From contig CAWADT010000016.1 of NCBI GenBank assembly GCA_963780865.1, positions 158,927 to 222,926 of the forward strand: a stretch of 64,000 bases of DNA. Direction: 5' to 3'. The stretch's first letter is position 1; each line of letters opens with the position of its first letter. The position numbers and the translations under genes were made by a program. The notes under the pieces are model-generated. The model was not told the DNA's origin. It made no database searches and saw only the letters and a program-made list of their open reading frames with translations. Positions 17,564 to 27,257 of this stretch are shown here, piece by piece. The DNA is from FEN-1073 sp963780865. Its GTDB lineage: Bacteria; Chloroflexota; Anaerolineae; Anaerolineales; RBG-16-64-43.

Positions 17564-18478
17564 ATGGAACTGACGCCTTCTGGATCCAAGATGGTTCCAC
17601 CAACCTTCGGCCGGCCCGTGGCCGAGCTTGTCCGCACCCGGTTCTCCTGCCGGTCGTATTCACCGCAACCGATCGACTGGAAGGATCAACGGCATCTGGA
17701 GGAGTTCATCGCTTCCTACGCCGCCGGTCCCCTGGGCTCGATCCTCCGTTTCCAATTGCTCGCGGCAACGGAAGAAGACCGCAATTCGCTGAGCGGGTTG
17801 GGAACGTACGGATTCATCCAGGGCGAAACCGGGTTCATCGCCGGCGCCGTACGCCGGTCGGAAAAATCCCTCGAAGATTACGGATATTGCCTGGAACGCA
17901 TCGTTTTGCTCGCCACCGATCTCGGCTTGGGGACGTGTTGGCTGGGGGGAAGTTTCTCCAGGACCGGGTTTTCCAAAAAGTTATCCCTGGAAGCGGGAGA
18001 AACGCTTCCGGCAGTGGCGTCGATCGGACGTATAACGGACGTGGAAAGCGCCCGGATCGGTTTGATCCGCCGGCAGGTGAATGCCGACCGGCGGTTCCCG
18101 TGGGAGAGCCTTTTTTTCGACGAAAATTTCGGGGCACCGCTCTCCCGCGCCGCCGCCGGTCCGTTTGCCGAGCCGCTCGAAATGGTCCGGTTGTGCCCAT
18201 CCGCATCCAACAAGCAACCGTGGAGGATTGTCCGCCGATCGAATGGCTGGCATTTTTACCTCCAGCGCACGAAGGGCTACCGCCGCGGTTTCTTCCAAAC
18301 CATTCTGCAGGTGGCGGATCTGCAGCGGGTCGATATGGGAATAGCGATATGCCACTTCGACCTTTCGGCCGGCGAGCTGGGTTTGCCCGGAGCGTGGGCG
18401 GTGGCCGAGCCGCTCCTCGCCGTACCAGACCCTGAAACCGAATACATCGTCAGTTGGTTGGAACAAGATCGGAAATAA
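17564..18478 (+). CDS. Nitroreductase-like flavoprotein (TM1586 type)
   Basis: A 304-residue protein with two related nitroreductase-type halves in one chain, as in the putative TM nitroreductase family. The first half has the FMN-contacting RTRFSCRSYSPQPI segment. The middle has YCLERIVLLATDLGLGTCWLGG, the common nitroreductase helix and strand. The second half contains CPSASNKQPWR, the usual 'S-N-x-Q-P-W' flavin/substrate block. Such enzymes bind FMN and use NAD(P)H; the substrate is not known. AGGGAG lies 8 bases before the ATG. Confidence 0.82.
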   Translation: MELTPSGSKMVPPTFGRPVAELVRTRFSCRSYSPQPIDWKDQRHLEEFIASYAAGPLGSILRFQLLAATEEDRNSLSGLGTYGFIQGETGFIAGAVRRSEKSLEDYGYCLERIVLLATDLGLGTCWLGGSFSRTGFSKKLSLEAGETLPAVASIGRITDVESARIGLIRRQVNADRRFPWESLFFDENFGAPLSRAAAGPFAEPLEMVRLCPSASNKQPWRIVRRSNGWHFYLQRTKGYRRGFFQTILQVADLQRVDMGIAICHFDLSAGELGLPGAWAVAEPLLAVPDPETEYIVSWLEQDRK

Positions 18479-18692
18479 ATGCGAACACGGATTGCACGGA
18501 AAAGAACCGGATGGCACCGAAAATAATTAATAATTTTCCAGGCCAAATACTTTAATTCAATCCGTGGAATCCCGTTCCGTCCGTGAAATCCGTGGTAAAA
18601 ATCCGATCCGCAAGCAACGGTATATAATTAGCGTTCATCCGATAGGCAGCAAACGTATTTCTCGTTCGGCAGGAATTGGAGAGGTTTCGCAC
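18479..18692. other. Intergenic region with dispersed repeat words
   Basis: No gene is seen. The stretch near 18555-18600 carries CCGTGGAATCCCG and CCGTGAAATCCGTGG, relatives of words at 8380-8420, 21220 and 24540. Confidence 0.5.
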
Positions 18693-19922
18693 TTGCCCAC
18701 TCCCTGGCAATATCAATTCGCACAGAACGCGCAGTCCACCCAGAGCTCCGCCATCCGCGAACTGCTTAAGGTGACCCAGAATCCGGAGATCATCTCCTTC
18801 GGCGGCGGGCTGCCGGCTCCGGAATTATTCCCGGTGGAGGAATTTCGAGCCGCCTCCGACCGCGTGCTAACGCAAAATCCCGCCACGGCGCTGCAGTACA
18901 GCACCTCGGAAGGCTATCCTCCGCTGCGCGAAATGATCGCCCGCCAGATGGATAAGTTCGGCCTGCGGCTGGGGCTCGAGAACATTTTGATCACCACCGG
19001 TTCGCAGCAATCCCTCGACCTGGTGAGCAAGCTGATGCTCAACAACGCCGACCGAGTGCTGGTGGAGGACCCCACCTATCTGGGCGCGGTGCAGATCTTC
19101 GGCATCTTCGGCGCCCGGTTCGTCACCGTGCCGATCGACGACGACGGGCTGGAGATCGACCGGCTGCCCGAGGCCTTCCGCGCCGGCCCGAAATTCCAAT
19201 ATCTCATCCCTACGTTTCAAAATCCGGCCGGCGTAACCCTCTCGCTCGCGCGCCGCAACGCGCTGATCGCGCTGTCCGATCAGTTCGGGATTCCAATCGT
19301 CGAGGACGATCCGTACAGCGCGCTGCGCTTCGAAGGCGAAACGCTCCCGCCGCTGCTTGCGCTCGACGCCGCGCGTCTCAAGACCGCCGACGGATACTTA
19401 TCCGGCAACGTGATCTACCTGGGAACTTTTTCCAAAACTCTGGCGCCGGGCTTGCGCCTGGCTTGGATTTCCGCTCCGCCCGAGGTGATCGGGAAGCTGG
19501 TGCAGCTCAAACAGGGCGCCGACCTGCACACCCCCATCTTCGTTCAGATGATGGCGTACGAAACAGCCCGCGACGGTTTCCTCGAGCGGCACATCGAAAA
19601 AATCCGCGCGGTTTACCGGGAGCGGCGGAACGTAATGCTGGCCGCCATGGACGAGTTCTTCCCGCCGGAGGTGCATTGGACTCAGCCTGCAGGCGGCCTG
19701 TTCCTGTGGGCACGGCTGCCGGAAGGCATGGTCAGTGCGGACCTTCTGCGCGCGGCGATTAAATTGAACGTGGCCTTCGTCACCGGCAACAATTTCTTCG
19801 CCGCGAACGAGCGGGCCGGCGACCGGTACTTCCGCCTGAATTTTTCCAACATGGCGCCGGACCGGATCCGCGAGGGCATCCACCGTCTGGCCCAGGCGAT
19901 CCGCGAGGCGATGAAATCCTGA
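18693..19922 (+). CDS. PLP-dependent aminotransferase, LysN/2-aminoadipate type
   Basis: A 409-residue fold-type I aminotransferase. Typical marks are ISFGGGLPAPELFP at the start, LQYSTSEGYPPLRE, TTGSQQSLDLV, the NPAGVTLS loop, EDDPYSALRF, and the PLP-binding Lys in YLGTFSKTLAPGLRLAW. Sequence order is closest to the 2-aminoadipate/aromatic (MocR-like without HTH) group, so lysine, leucine or aromatic amino-acid transamination is likely. I chose the TTG at 18693 because TTGGAGAGG lies just upstream and homology begins at LPTPWQYQFA; the frame upstream runs through a repeat. Confidence 0.87.
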   Translation: MPTPWQYQFAQNAQSTQSSAIRELLKVTQNPEIISFGGGLPAPELFPVEEFRAASDRVLTQNPATALQYSTSEGYPPLREMIARQMDKFGLRLGLENILITTGSQQSLDLVSKLMLNNADRVLVEDPTYLGAVQIFGIFGARFVTVPIDDDGLEIDRLPEAFRAGPKFQYLIPTFQNPAGVTLSLARRNALIALSDQFGIPIVEDDPYSALRFEGETLPPLLALDAARLKTADGYLSGNVIYLGTFSKTLAPGLRLAWISAPPEVIGKLVQLKQGADLHTPIFVQMMAYETARDGFLERHIEKIRAVYRERRNVMLAAMDEFFPPEVHWTQPAGGLFLWARLPEGMVSADLLRAAIKLNVAFVTGNNFFAANERAGDRYFRLNFSNMAPDRIREGIHRLAQAIREAMKS

Positions 19923-20061
19923 AGCCCGGCCGGCCGCCGCGGGTTGATGGAGAAACCGTTGCCCCCCATCCAGACCGGCGGCCCGGGGTAGAATTGTATT
20001 TGGCCATGCCGGCTTGAATCGGGTAGCCGGATTCCATCTACTCATCTCACAGGAGGCGTAA

Positions 20062-20709
20062 ATGCTGGTCAAAGATCGTATGACCCCCGATCCGAAAACA
20101 GTCTCCCCCGAGACCTCGCATCCCGAAGCGCTGCGTATGCTGCACAAGGAAAGCTTCAGCTATTTGCCGGTGGTGGATAAATCCGGGAAGCTGGTCGGGG
20201 TCGTGACCGAAACCGACCTGCTGCACGCGGCGCCCTCCTCGGCCACCTCGCTGAGCATTTACGAGATGAACTACCTGCTTTCCAACCTCAAGGTCCACGA
20301 GGTGATGAGCAGCCCGGCGATCACCATCCCGGAGGATACTCCGATCGAGGAGGCCGCGCGGGTGATGATCGAGAAGTCGATCGGCTGCCTGCCCGTGATG
20401 CGCGGCCATCAACTGGTCGGGGTGATTACGGAGACCGATATTTTTAAAACCTTCGTCGAGATTCTCGGGCAGGGCACGGGCGTCCTGCGGATCACTCTGC
20501 GCTCTCCGGATCAGCCCGGGGAGCTCGCCCGGCTGACCGGCGTGATCGCAAAGCTCGGCGGCAACATCCACGCCGTCGCCTCGTTCCACAGCGGAGACAA
20601 GCAGCACGTCCTCTTCACCTTCCGGATCGACGGCGTGGAAGAAGCCACGCTGATTCCCGCCCTTACCCAGATGGGCGAGCAGGTCGTCCACGTCTGCCGG
20701 GTCGGCTGA
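20062..20709 (+). CDS. Tandem CBS-domain plus ACT-domain protein (AcuB-like)
   Basis: A 215-residue regulator: two CBS motifs (about residues 1-60 and 75-135, with YLPVVDKSGKLVGVVTETDL and CLPVMRGHQLVGVITETDI) followed by a C-terminal ACT domain (from LRITLRSPDQPGELARLTG). This is the AcuB layout. CBS pairs sense adenosyl nucleotides and ACT domains bind small metabolites, often amino acids. CACAGGAGGCG precedes the ATG. The next gene, 16 bases downstream, is another ACT protein, so the two probably form one regulatory operon after the aminotransferase. Confidence 0.85.
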   Translation: MLVKDRMTPDPKTVSPETSHPEALRMLHKESFSYLPVVDKSGKLVGVVTETDLLHAAPSSATSLSIYEMNYLLSNLKVHEVMSSPAITIPEDTPIEEAARVMIEKSIGCLPVMRGHQLVGVITETDIFKTFVEILGQGTGVLRITLRSPDQPGELARLTGVIAKLGGNIHAVASFHSGDKQHVLFTFRIDGVEEATLIPALTQMGEQVVHVCRVG

Positions 20710-20725
20710 GCCGCAGGAGGCAGCC

Positions 20726-21157
20726 ATGAAAATCCAACAACTTTCGATCTTTCTCGAAAACCGGGCCGGGTCATTGCGCAAAGTCTGCGATCTGCTGGCC
20801 CAATCCAAGGTCAACGTCTCCACCCTGCTCCTGGCAGATTCCAAGGAATTTGGAATCCTGCGGTTGGTCATTCGGGATTGGGAGCAGGCCAAGCGCGCGC
20901 TCGAGCAGGGCGGGTACGCCGTCAACCAGACGGAGGTATTGGCGGTGGAGGTGGAGGACCGGCCGGGCGGGCTGATGGAAATTCTCCAGCCGCTGGAGGC
21001 GGCGGGCCTCAACATCGAATACATGTACGCCTTCAACATCGGACGCAAAGGCAAAGTTGTGGACATCTTCCGCTTCGGAAATCCGGAGCGGGCCGAAGCC
21101 GCCCTCAAAGAGGCCGGCATTAACGTCCTGGGCATTGTCGATTTATTCGGGACGTAA
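20726..21157 (+). CDS. Tandem ACT-domain protein
   Basis: A 143-residue protein of two ACT domains (about 1-70 and 71-143). The starts KIQQLSIFLENRAGSLRKV and VEVEDRPGGLMEILQPLEAAG show the typical N-terminal loop after the first strand. Such small ACT proteins are often encoded next to phenylacetate-CoA ligase or amino-acid genes and are thought to bind amino acids. GCAGGAGGCAGCC lies before the ATG, 16 bases after the AcuB-like gene. A strong hairpin terminator follows at 21181. Confidence 0.85.
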   Translation: MKIQQLSIFLENRAGSLRKVCDLLAQSKVNVSTLLLADSKEFGILRLVIRDWEQAKRALEQGGYAVNQTEVLAVEVEDRPGGLMEILQPLEAAGLNIEYMYAFNIGRKGKVVDIFRFGNPERAEAALKEAGINVLGIVDLFGT

Positions 21158-21180
21158 GTTGACGAGCGATGGAAAGATAG

Positions 21181-21212
21181 AACGCCGGAGAATCTCTCTC
21201 CGGCGTTTTTGT
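21181..21212 (+). terminator. Intrinsic terminator of the ACT operon
   Basis: A perfect 11-base stem (AACGCCGGAGA with TCTCCGGCGTT, 21181-21191 and 21197-21207) encloses a 5-base loop. It is followed by TTTTGTTTT. Confidence 0.9.
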
Positions 21213-21283
21213 TTTCCACGGATTACACGGATTTTTTCGATTTATCCTTGTCATCCTCTCTTTGTCTGTGAACTACGTGGTTC

Positions 21284-22319
21284 CTACGGCCCGCCGAAAT
21301 CCACGGTGAAGAATCCGCCGTAGGAAAAGGTGGAACAGGAGACGTAACCGACGCCGAAATCCGTGTAGTGCGTTTCCAGGATGACGTCCTTGTGGGGCGG
21401 GTCGTTCATCCACCAGGTGACGGCCTGGGCCGGCGTGCCGTACGAACCGCCGCCCCAGTAGATGATCTCCCCCCACCAGGAACCGCCGTACCCCGCCTGA
21501 ACCATGCGCTGGCGGGGCGTGGAACCGTCGGACCCGTTGTGCTGGGTGAGATTGTGTGTGACCATATCGATGCTATGGCCGCGTGCGGAACTGGTGAGCG
21601 AGCCATTCACCGAAAGGGAGGGCAACCCGTTCTGGTTGCGTTGCGCGTTGAGGAGCGAAGCCGTCTGGGATTCTATAGTCGTAATTGTAGACGACGCATC
21701 CGCCTGAAACTGCCGCGGTCGGCGTGGCGCTCGGACGGAGGGTGATTGTCGCTGTCGGAGTGGGCGTAGCGACGGGGAGCGTCGGATTTGCGAGGGTTAC
21801 GCTGGGTAATGGCGTATCCGTCGGAACGGCCGTCGCCGCATCGCCCGCGAGGTGCGTTGCGGTTGGGGTCGGGGTGGAAGCATCCGCCGGGGGGACGTAA
21901 ACCGTCGGTGTGGCGGAGGGAACAATCGGCCGCAGCGTCAACGACGGCTGCGATTGCGGCGGATGCGCTTCTGTGGGCGTGACCGAAGGGAGAACGTAGA
22001 TTGTCACCGTCACCGTAGCCGCTACCGCCCGCGAGGGAAACAGAAACAACGTTTCGGTGGGCGTTGCAACGGGGGTGGCGGTTTCGGTGAAGATGATCAT
22101 CACGGTGGATGTGGCCGTCGCCGGATCGACGGCGGTTGGCGTAGGCGTGACGAAATCCGGCAGGAAGGGCGTGCTGGACGGCGCCGCAAAGGCCTCCAAC
22201 CCGCCAGACGATCCGGGTCCGGCCGGTTCCGGCATGGCTCCGCTCACCATGGAGCAGCCAAAGCTGAGCACCGTCACCGCTGCCCAGAAAATCTTTCGGT
22301 ATCCTCTGCCGCGCCTCAT
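21284..22319 (-). CDS. CAP/SCP-domain lipoprotein, frameshifted
   Basis: The gene reads from 22319 (MRRGRG, lipobox VLSFGC) through a long Pro/Thr-rich linker. The frame then breaks near 21667-21669 and resumes in another frame to 21284. After correction by one base (GGG to GG) the end reads as a CAP/SCP domain, with LLNAQRNQNG, SSARGHSIDMV, GSTPRQRMVQAGY and WWMNDPPHKDVIL. It then aligns along its whole length with the intact paralogue at 22591-23643. The product would be a surface-anchored CAP lipoprotein of about 345 residues. Whether the shift is biological or a base-calling error cannot be told here. Confidence 0.8.
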
Positions 22320-22590
22320 CTTTCTGCCCTCGGAAGTCTCCCGTCAGTTTTCAGCATGATCATATTAATTTACAAAGGAATGATCACCATCCTCTTTTTC
22401 CCTTACGGTAGTCTTACCTTCAAATTGCGCCGCCACCTACCAGGACGAATCGGTTATGGGCCCGATGGAACAAATTATCTCGATGCTCCCATCCTTCCGT
22501 AGCGGCCTGGACAAGGAGGAATGAAAATAAAAAATCCTCCGGAGATCGTCGGAGGCCTCGGGGGATGGAATGGAGCCGTCTCGCGCCGCC

Positions 22591-23643
22591 CTACGGCGCG
22601 CCAAAATCCACCGTGAACCAGCCTTGGCCCGCGCAATAAGCATACCCCACTCCGTAATCCACGTAGGGCCAATTGGTTCCCAGGACCATATCCCGGTGGC
22701 CCGGTTCATTCATCCACCAATTCACCGCGATCGTCGGTGTGCCGCCAGCGATGATCTCTCCCCAATACCTTCCGTAGTAACCCGCGCGCTCCTCCCGCTC
22801 CTGAGGCGTGGAACCGTCCAGGCCCGTATGGGACATATATTTATTGACCACCATATCCACACTGTGGGCGCGCGCGGAAGTGGTCAGCATGCTGTTCAGG
22901 ATCAGCGCGTATTTCCCATTCTGGGCGCGCTGGTCGTTGATCATCACCGCCACCTGCGCTTCCCAATCATAGTTGAAGGTCGCGCATCCCTGCGAGGCCG
23001 GCGCGGAAGTGGGTGTAGCCGAGGGTAAAGGAGTGCGCGTCACGGTCGGAGTGGGTGTCGCCGTCGGAGCAACGGTGGGCGTAGAGGTCTGGGTGAGCGT
23101 CGGAGTGGCGGTTTCGCTGCCGGAAAGCGTCGCGGTCGGCGTCGGGGATAACGGGTCTTCGGTTGCGGTCGGCGTATCCGTGGGGATCGCGGTCGGGGTG
23201 GCGGTCGCCGTCGATTGAACCTGCGCCGGGGCCGCCGACGTGGCCGACGGATAAACATAAGGAGTTTTTGTTTTCGTGATTGTCGGCGAGAGATTTGGCT
23301 GACGCCAGACGGTGGGCGTGACCGACGGGAGAACATACACCGTCACAGTGGGTGTGGACGTGCCCGTTTCGGTGATCACGACAAGGATCGTAATCGTCGG
23401 GGTGGGCGTGGCCGATGGAAGCATTGCGGTTGGCGGATCGTCGAGCAGCGTGGTGGAAGTCGGAATGAGGATACTCTCCCCCGGCAGGAAGGGCGTATTC
23501 GAAGGCGGCAGAAAGGCATCCAGGTCCTGGGCCGAACCCCAATTCCAGGCGCCCGGGATCGACCCGGTGGTGAGGGAACACCCGAAGATCAGCGCGGCGG
23601 CTGCGGGCCAAAATAATTTTTGAATTCGGTTTGCGTTCTGCAT
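22591..23643 (-). CDS. CAP/SCP-domain lipoprotein
   Basis: A 350-residue lipoprotein: signal peptide with lipobox ALIFGC, a Pro/Thr/Ser-rich linker of about 200 residues, and a C-terminal CAP/SCP domain (AQVAVMINDQRAQNGKYAL, SARAHSVDMV, GSTPQEREERAGY, NWWMNEPGHRDMVLG). CAP domains occur in secreted proteins of varied function; some bind lipids or act as proteases, but none is predictable here. I chose the ATG at 23643, because from there the signal peptide is 22 residues and aligns residue for residue with the paralogue. An upstream ATG (23673) would add ten residues. Both paralogues share a similar upstream DNA block. Confidence 0.85.
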   Translation of the reverse strand: MQNANRIQKLFWPAAAALIFGCSLTTGSIPGAWNWGSAQDLDAFLPPSNTPFLPGESILIPTSTTLLDDPPTAMLPSATPTPTITILVVITETGTSTPTVTVYVLPSVTPTVWRQPNLSPTITKTKTPYVYPSATSAAPAQVQSTATATPTAIPTDTPTATEDPLSPTPTATLSGSETATPTLTQTSTPTVAPTATPTPTVTRTPLPSATPTSAPASQGCATFNYDWEAQVAVMINDQRAQNGKYALILNSMLTTSARAHSVDMVVNKYMSHTGLDGSTPQEREERAGYYGRYWGEIIAGGTPTIAVNWWMNEPGHRDMVLGTNWPYVDYGVGYAYCAGQGWFTVDFGAP

Positions 23644-23962
23644 GACGTATCGGCGGGATACTTCCCGGTCCATCCTTAAGTATGATTATCTTAATCCGAA
23701 AAGAAATGACGAGCATACTGTCTTTCCCTATACGTTAGTCTGGATTTGCACGTTTCCTTTCGGAGGTTTAGTACCAACGGACTATCCCCGCGCGGCAGAA
23801 TCCATCGCCCGCGGGAAAAAATAATCCAAAGTACTACATGCCCATCCCGCGTCGTTGAACCCCAACGGGAAGGCGTGCCCATCCAATCCGATCGCCGATT
23901 TCGGGCTTGTTCTTTCTCAAACTGATAGAATATCCTTCGGATCATGAAAGATGAGGTTTAGT

Positions 23963-24526
23963 ATGGAAAAGATAAAAGCCGTTCTCCGGCAGTGGCTCCC
24001 GCTCGCGGTGGCGATAACCGCCGTGTGCGGGTTAGTCTACCTGGCCGTGCAGCAGGAATTGCGGCAGAGCGCGAACGATCCGCAAATCCAAATGGCGGAG
24101 GATGCGGCCGCGGCGCTGGGAAACGGCGCGGCGGTCGATTCCATCCTGCCCGCCGAAAAAACGGCGATCGAACGCAGTCTGGCTGCGTTCGTCATGGTAT
24201 TCGACGATCGCGGCGAAGTCACCGGATCCTCAGCGACGCTGCACGGGGAGACGCCTCAACTGCCCGGGGGGATATTGGATTACGTCCGCAGCCACGGGCA
24301 GGATCGCGTCACCTGGCAACCCGAGCCGGGCGCGCGCATCGCCGCGGTGGTCGTCCGCTACCAGGGCGCCCAATCCGGATTCGTGCTCGCCGGCCGCTCG
24401 CTACGGGAAGTGGAGATCCGCGAGGGCAACGTGGAACTCGAGGCGGGAGCCGCGTGGGTCTTTACTCTGGCGGCAACTCTGGTCGTGTGCGCCTTGGGCG
24501 AATGGATTTTCGGATCGAAGCGATAA
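23963..24526 (+). CDS. Hypothetical membrane protein with extracytoplasmic sensor-like domain
   Basis: A 187-residue protein with one membrane segment near the start (LPLAVAITAVCGLVYLAV, about residues 12-30), an external domain of about 120 residues and a second membrane segment near the end (VFTLAATLVVCALGEWIF). The external part (FVMVFDDRGEVTGSSATLHG and IAAVVVRYQGAQSGFVLAGRS) resembles a PAS/Cache-type sensor module, but no kinase, cyclase or methyl-accepting domain follows. GATGAGG precedes the ATG at 23963. The function is unknown; a partner could be encoded elsewhere. Confidence 0.65.
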   Translation: MEKIKAVLRQWLPLAVAITAVCGLVYLAVQQELRQSANDPQIQMAEDAAAALGNGAAVDSILPAEKTAIERSLAAFVMVFDDRGEVTGSSATLHGETPQLPGGILDYVRSHGQDRVTWQPEPGARIAAVVVRYQGAQSGFVLAGRSLREVEIREGNVELEAGAAWVFTLAATLVVCALGEWIFGSKR

Positions 24527-24687
24527 TCGACGGCAGGAAAACCTTAACCACGGATTACACCAAGAATTGCGGATTACACAGAAGCAGAAAAAGATTGGGA
24601 AAACTTCCCTTGTAGTTCTCCGTGTAATCCGTCTTCCGTTTTCCAACACCAAAACGATGATGTTGCAAGAAACACAAGGAGAAAACC

Positions 24688-25194
24688 ATGCCGCATCCGA
24701 TGGTCGATCAATTGCGCTTCACCCGGAGTGAATTTATGCGCGGGCTGGAAGGCCTGGCGCCCCAGGACGCCTCCCGCCGGCTGATGCCCATGAATTGCAT
24801 CAGTTGGAACGTGGGCCATTTGGCCTGGCAGGAGCAAATTTGTTTTCTCTACGGCGGGCAGAAAAAGATCCTGTTTCCGGATGTGAACAAAGCCTACGCC
24901 TACGGCGCCCCCGCCTGCACGCCCGGGCTTGACGAGATGCTCTCCGATTGGAAAGCCATCACCGCGGCGGTCGACCCTTGGCTCGATACACTCGTCCCGG
25001 AGGATCTGCTGAAAAATATCGATCGCGGCAAGGACTTCGGCGCTTACATGCTCGGCTCCCTCCTCCAGCGAGTGATTTATCACTACTGGTATCACAACGG
25101 GGAAAACCTCGCCATCCGCCAGGCGCTAGGACATACGAACCTTCCCCAATTCGTCGGCGATATCGACCGCGAGGCTCCCTATCGGCCGGCTTAA
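24688..25194 (+). CDS. DinB-family protein
   Basis: A 168-residue four-helix DinB/YfiT-like protein. Metal-ligand His residues occur in NVGHLAWQE (near residue 44) and in VIYHYWYHNGEN (two His near 130), matching the three-His site of the family. Members bind a divalent metal and some transfer thiol groups (bacillithiol or mycothiol S-transferases), but many have no known substrate. ACAAGGAG precedes the ATG. The intergenic DNA upstream carries repeat words related to CACGGATTACAC. Confidence 0.82.
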   Translation: MPHPMVDQLRFTRSEFMRGLEGLAPQDASRRLMPMNCISWNVGHLAWQEQICFLYGGQKKILFPDVNKAYAYGAPACTPGLDEMLSDWKAITAAVDPWLDTLVPEDLLKNIDRGKDFGAYMLGSLLQRVIYHYWYHNGENLAIRQALGHTNLPQFVGDIDREAPYRPA

Positions 25195-25256
25195 TGGTAA
25201 AGGCGGCGTTCGGTTTTACGAGGGAGCTATTAAGGTGGAACGTTCCTTCTTCTGCT

Positions 25257-26888
25257 CTATCGCTTATACAATTCCATGATCGGTATTCCCTGATAGCTCA
25301 CCTGCAAGACGGGCGGCGCCAAAGTTTCGAGAAAACCCGGGAGGGCGGGAACAGCGCCTCCCATTTCGTCGAATTGAGTCTGACGATATTCGAGAATGAT
25401 CCAATTGGCTATGGAATAATCCCCGATCACGGGCTGAGGCGCGCCCGGCCCAAAAATACTTTGCGTCGGGGAGTCGTGCAAGATAAAGACATCCTTGCGC
25501 AATTGACCATGCAACTGGTAGTAAATCATTACGTCGTAACTCCAGGGTTCCACCCAAATCCGGTCGCCGGGCCTAGCATGGGCATTGATATAGGGCAGAG
25601 CGGCCGCATACGATTCGCACCAGTAAGTCGTTTCCAGTTTCAATGCCGTCGCGCCCGGCAAACCGCCTATCCCCTCGGAATAATAAGAAAGCAGGTGAGG
25701 AAATAAGCCGGCCATTGTGACAACCTGCGGAGCCAGAAAAAGCGCGACCAGAATAGAGCCTGCCGGAACGATCCAGGCCGGGCGCTGCATCCGGTCCGCC
25801 AATTTCTGCAAGCCGGCCAACATCCAGCCGAACCCCGCGCCGGCCAAGGCCGCCAGGAACGGGAAAGCGGGCATAAAGAGCCGCTCGCCGTCGTAGACCA
25901 GCGTTCTGCCGATCGCAAAAACCAGCAATGGCGTGAGCGCACTGATGACCAGCAGTCCACCCAACCCCCTATCCTGCCTTCCTCTTCCGGACCGCGCCAT
26001 GCCGATAAAAGCCAGCAGCAATACCGTCAGGGGGACAACCGCCCCGAGAATGACAAATACATATGTCCAGGGCGGAGGCACATAATAACGGCCAAAATAC
26101 CATGTTCCAATCTCGAAATGATGGAGATGAAAGTTGATGTATTCCAGGATCCGGCTCCACGTCTGGTGATAAAGCCACGGCCAGACCAGGATAAACGTTG
26201 GAACAGCAACGATCCCCATGAGAAGAAAACGGAAAACGACATACCACTTCCGGCGGAAGGCCAGAGACCATACCATCAAGCCAATTGGCAAAAATGTCGC
26301 ATTAAGCTTAACGGCCTCGGCCATTCCCCAGGCCAGCCCCAGCACAAGCCCCCACCACCATTCCTTTCGATCAATCGTCCGCCAGAAAAGGAAGGTGACG
26401 AGAAAAATTGCCGCGGCCACCGGGACATCCAGCGCGGCCAAATGGGAATGAAAGAAGAAACGCGGCATGGACATCAGCGCCCCCGCCGCAAACAGGCCGG
26501 CCGGTTTTCCATACGTCTCCGCCACCATGAAATACAAAACCCCGACCATGAGCGCCACCAGAAGGATGTTCCCCAACCGATGCGCGGTTAAGTCGTCAAA
26601 GGTATGGCGGGCCAAAGACCAGATCAGTCCAGACCAAACTCTATCCAGAGGCGGGTGTTCATGGGTGGCACTCCAAAAAGGATCTATGGTTCCGGCTTGG
26701 AAAGCCGCGCTCGGGTTTTTCGCCAGCGCAGTAAACCAGCCCAGGTAGGATTCGGACGAGGAAATATACGCTGGTTCATCCCAAGTCAATCCAATGGCCG
26801 ACGCTGTGATCGTTAATAGGATCGCCGTCAGGCAAGCCAGGAGAACCGCAATGGATTTATTGCCAAGTTTTATTGTTCGTTTCGGCAT
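25257..26888 (-). CDS. GT39-type dolichyl/undecaprenyl-phosphate sugar glycosyltransferase
   Basis: A 543-residue integral membrane protein with about eleven to twelve hydrophobic segments, of the GT-C fold PMT/ArnT (GT39) type. The first external loop has the diagnostic acidic motif TWDEPAY. The EHPPLDRVWSGL loop, carrying a further conserved region, follows before the second and third membrane segments. Such enzymes transfer a sugar from a lipid-phosphate donor to a protein or lipid on the outer face of the membrane. AAGGAG lies 8 bases before the ATG at 26888; a longer frame to 26960 lacks support. Confidence 0.82.
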   Translation of the reverse strand: MPKRTIKLGNKSIAVLLACLTAILLTITASAIGLTWDEPAYISSSESYLGWFTALAKNPSAAFQAGTIDPFWSATHEHPPLDRVWSGLIWSLARHTFDDLTAHRLGNILLVALMVGVLYFMVAETYGKPAGLFAAGALMSMPRFFFHSHLAALDVPVAAAIFLVTFLFWRTIDRKEWWWGLVLGLAWGMAEAVKLNATFLPIGLMVWSLAFRRKWYVVFRFLLMGIVAVPTFILVWPWLYHQTWSRILEYINFHLHHFEIGTWYFGRYYVPPPWTYVFVILGAVVPLTVLLLAFIGMARSGRGRQDRGLGGLLVISALTPLLVFAIGRTLVYDGERLFMPAFPFLAALAGAGFGWMLAGLQKLADRMQRPAWIVPAGSILVALFLAPQVVTMAGLFPHLLSYYSEGIGGLPGATALKLETTYWCESYAAALPYINAHARPGDRIWVEPWSYDVMIYYQLHGQLRKDVFILHDSPTQSIFGPGAPQPVIGDYSIANWIILEYRQTQFDEMGGAVPALPGFLETLAPPVLQVSYQGIPIMELYKR

Positions 26889-27257
26889 AGTCCGCTCTCC
26901 TTCGCCATATTCTCCCGCGAAGATCGGCCGATCGCAGAAAGGAACCGAACCCGCCGGCAACCCTTCAATTCTCAGAATGCCATTCTACCGGATGAATGGA
27001 TCCCTTCGCTATATCCTCGGCCGCACCAGCAACTCACCGCCCTTCGAGCAAACTGCCGAAAAAGTTTCGCTTGGCGGGCGATATCAACCAGCATGCTTTC
27101 CAACCTCCGGCTCGGCCGGCGGGTAGATTCGATCGAAAGCCTAAAGACCTGTCGGGGTTAAATAAACCTGACAGGTCTCTTGCCCTGCAGACAAAAATCT
27201 CCGCTTAGGCTATCATAGTGATCGGTATTCCATTGCGAATCCCAGAAAGTCAAACCG
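26889..27257. other. Divergent intergenic region with a palindrome
   Basis: No gene is seen. A near-perfect inverted repeat at about 27147-27180 pairs AGACCTGTC with GACAGGTCT. A related palindrome lies at 39993-40026, so both belong to a dispersed element. The region separates the leftward GT39 gene from the rightward beta-mannosidase gene and should hold promoters for both, but none is clear. Confidence 0.55.
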
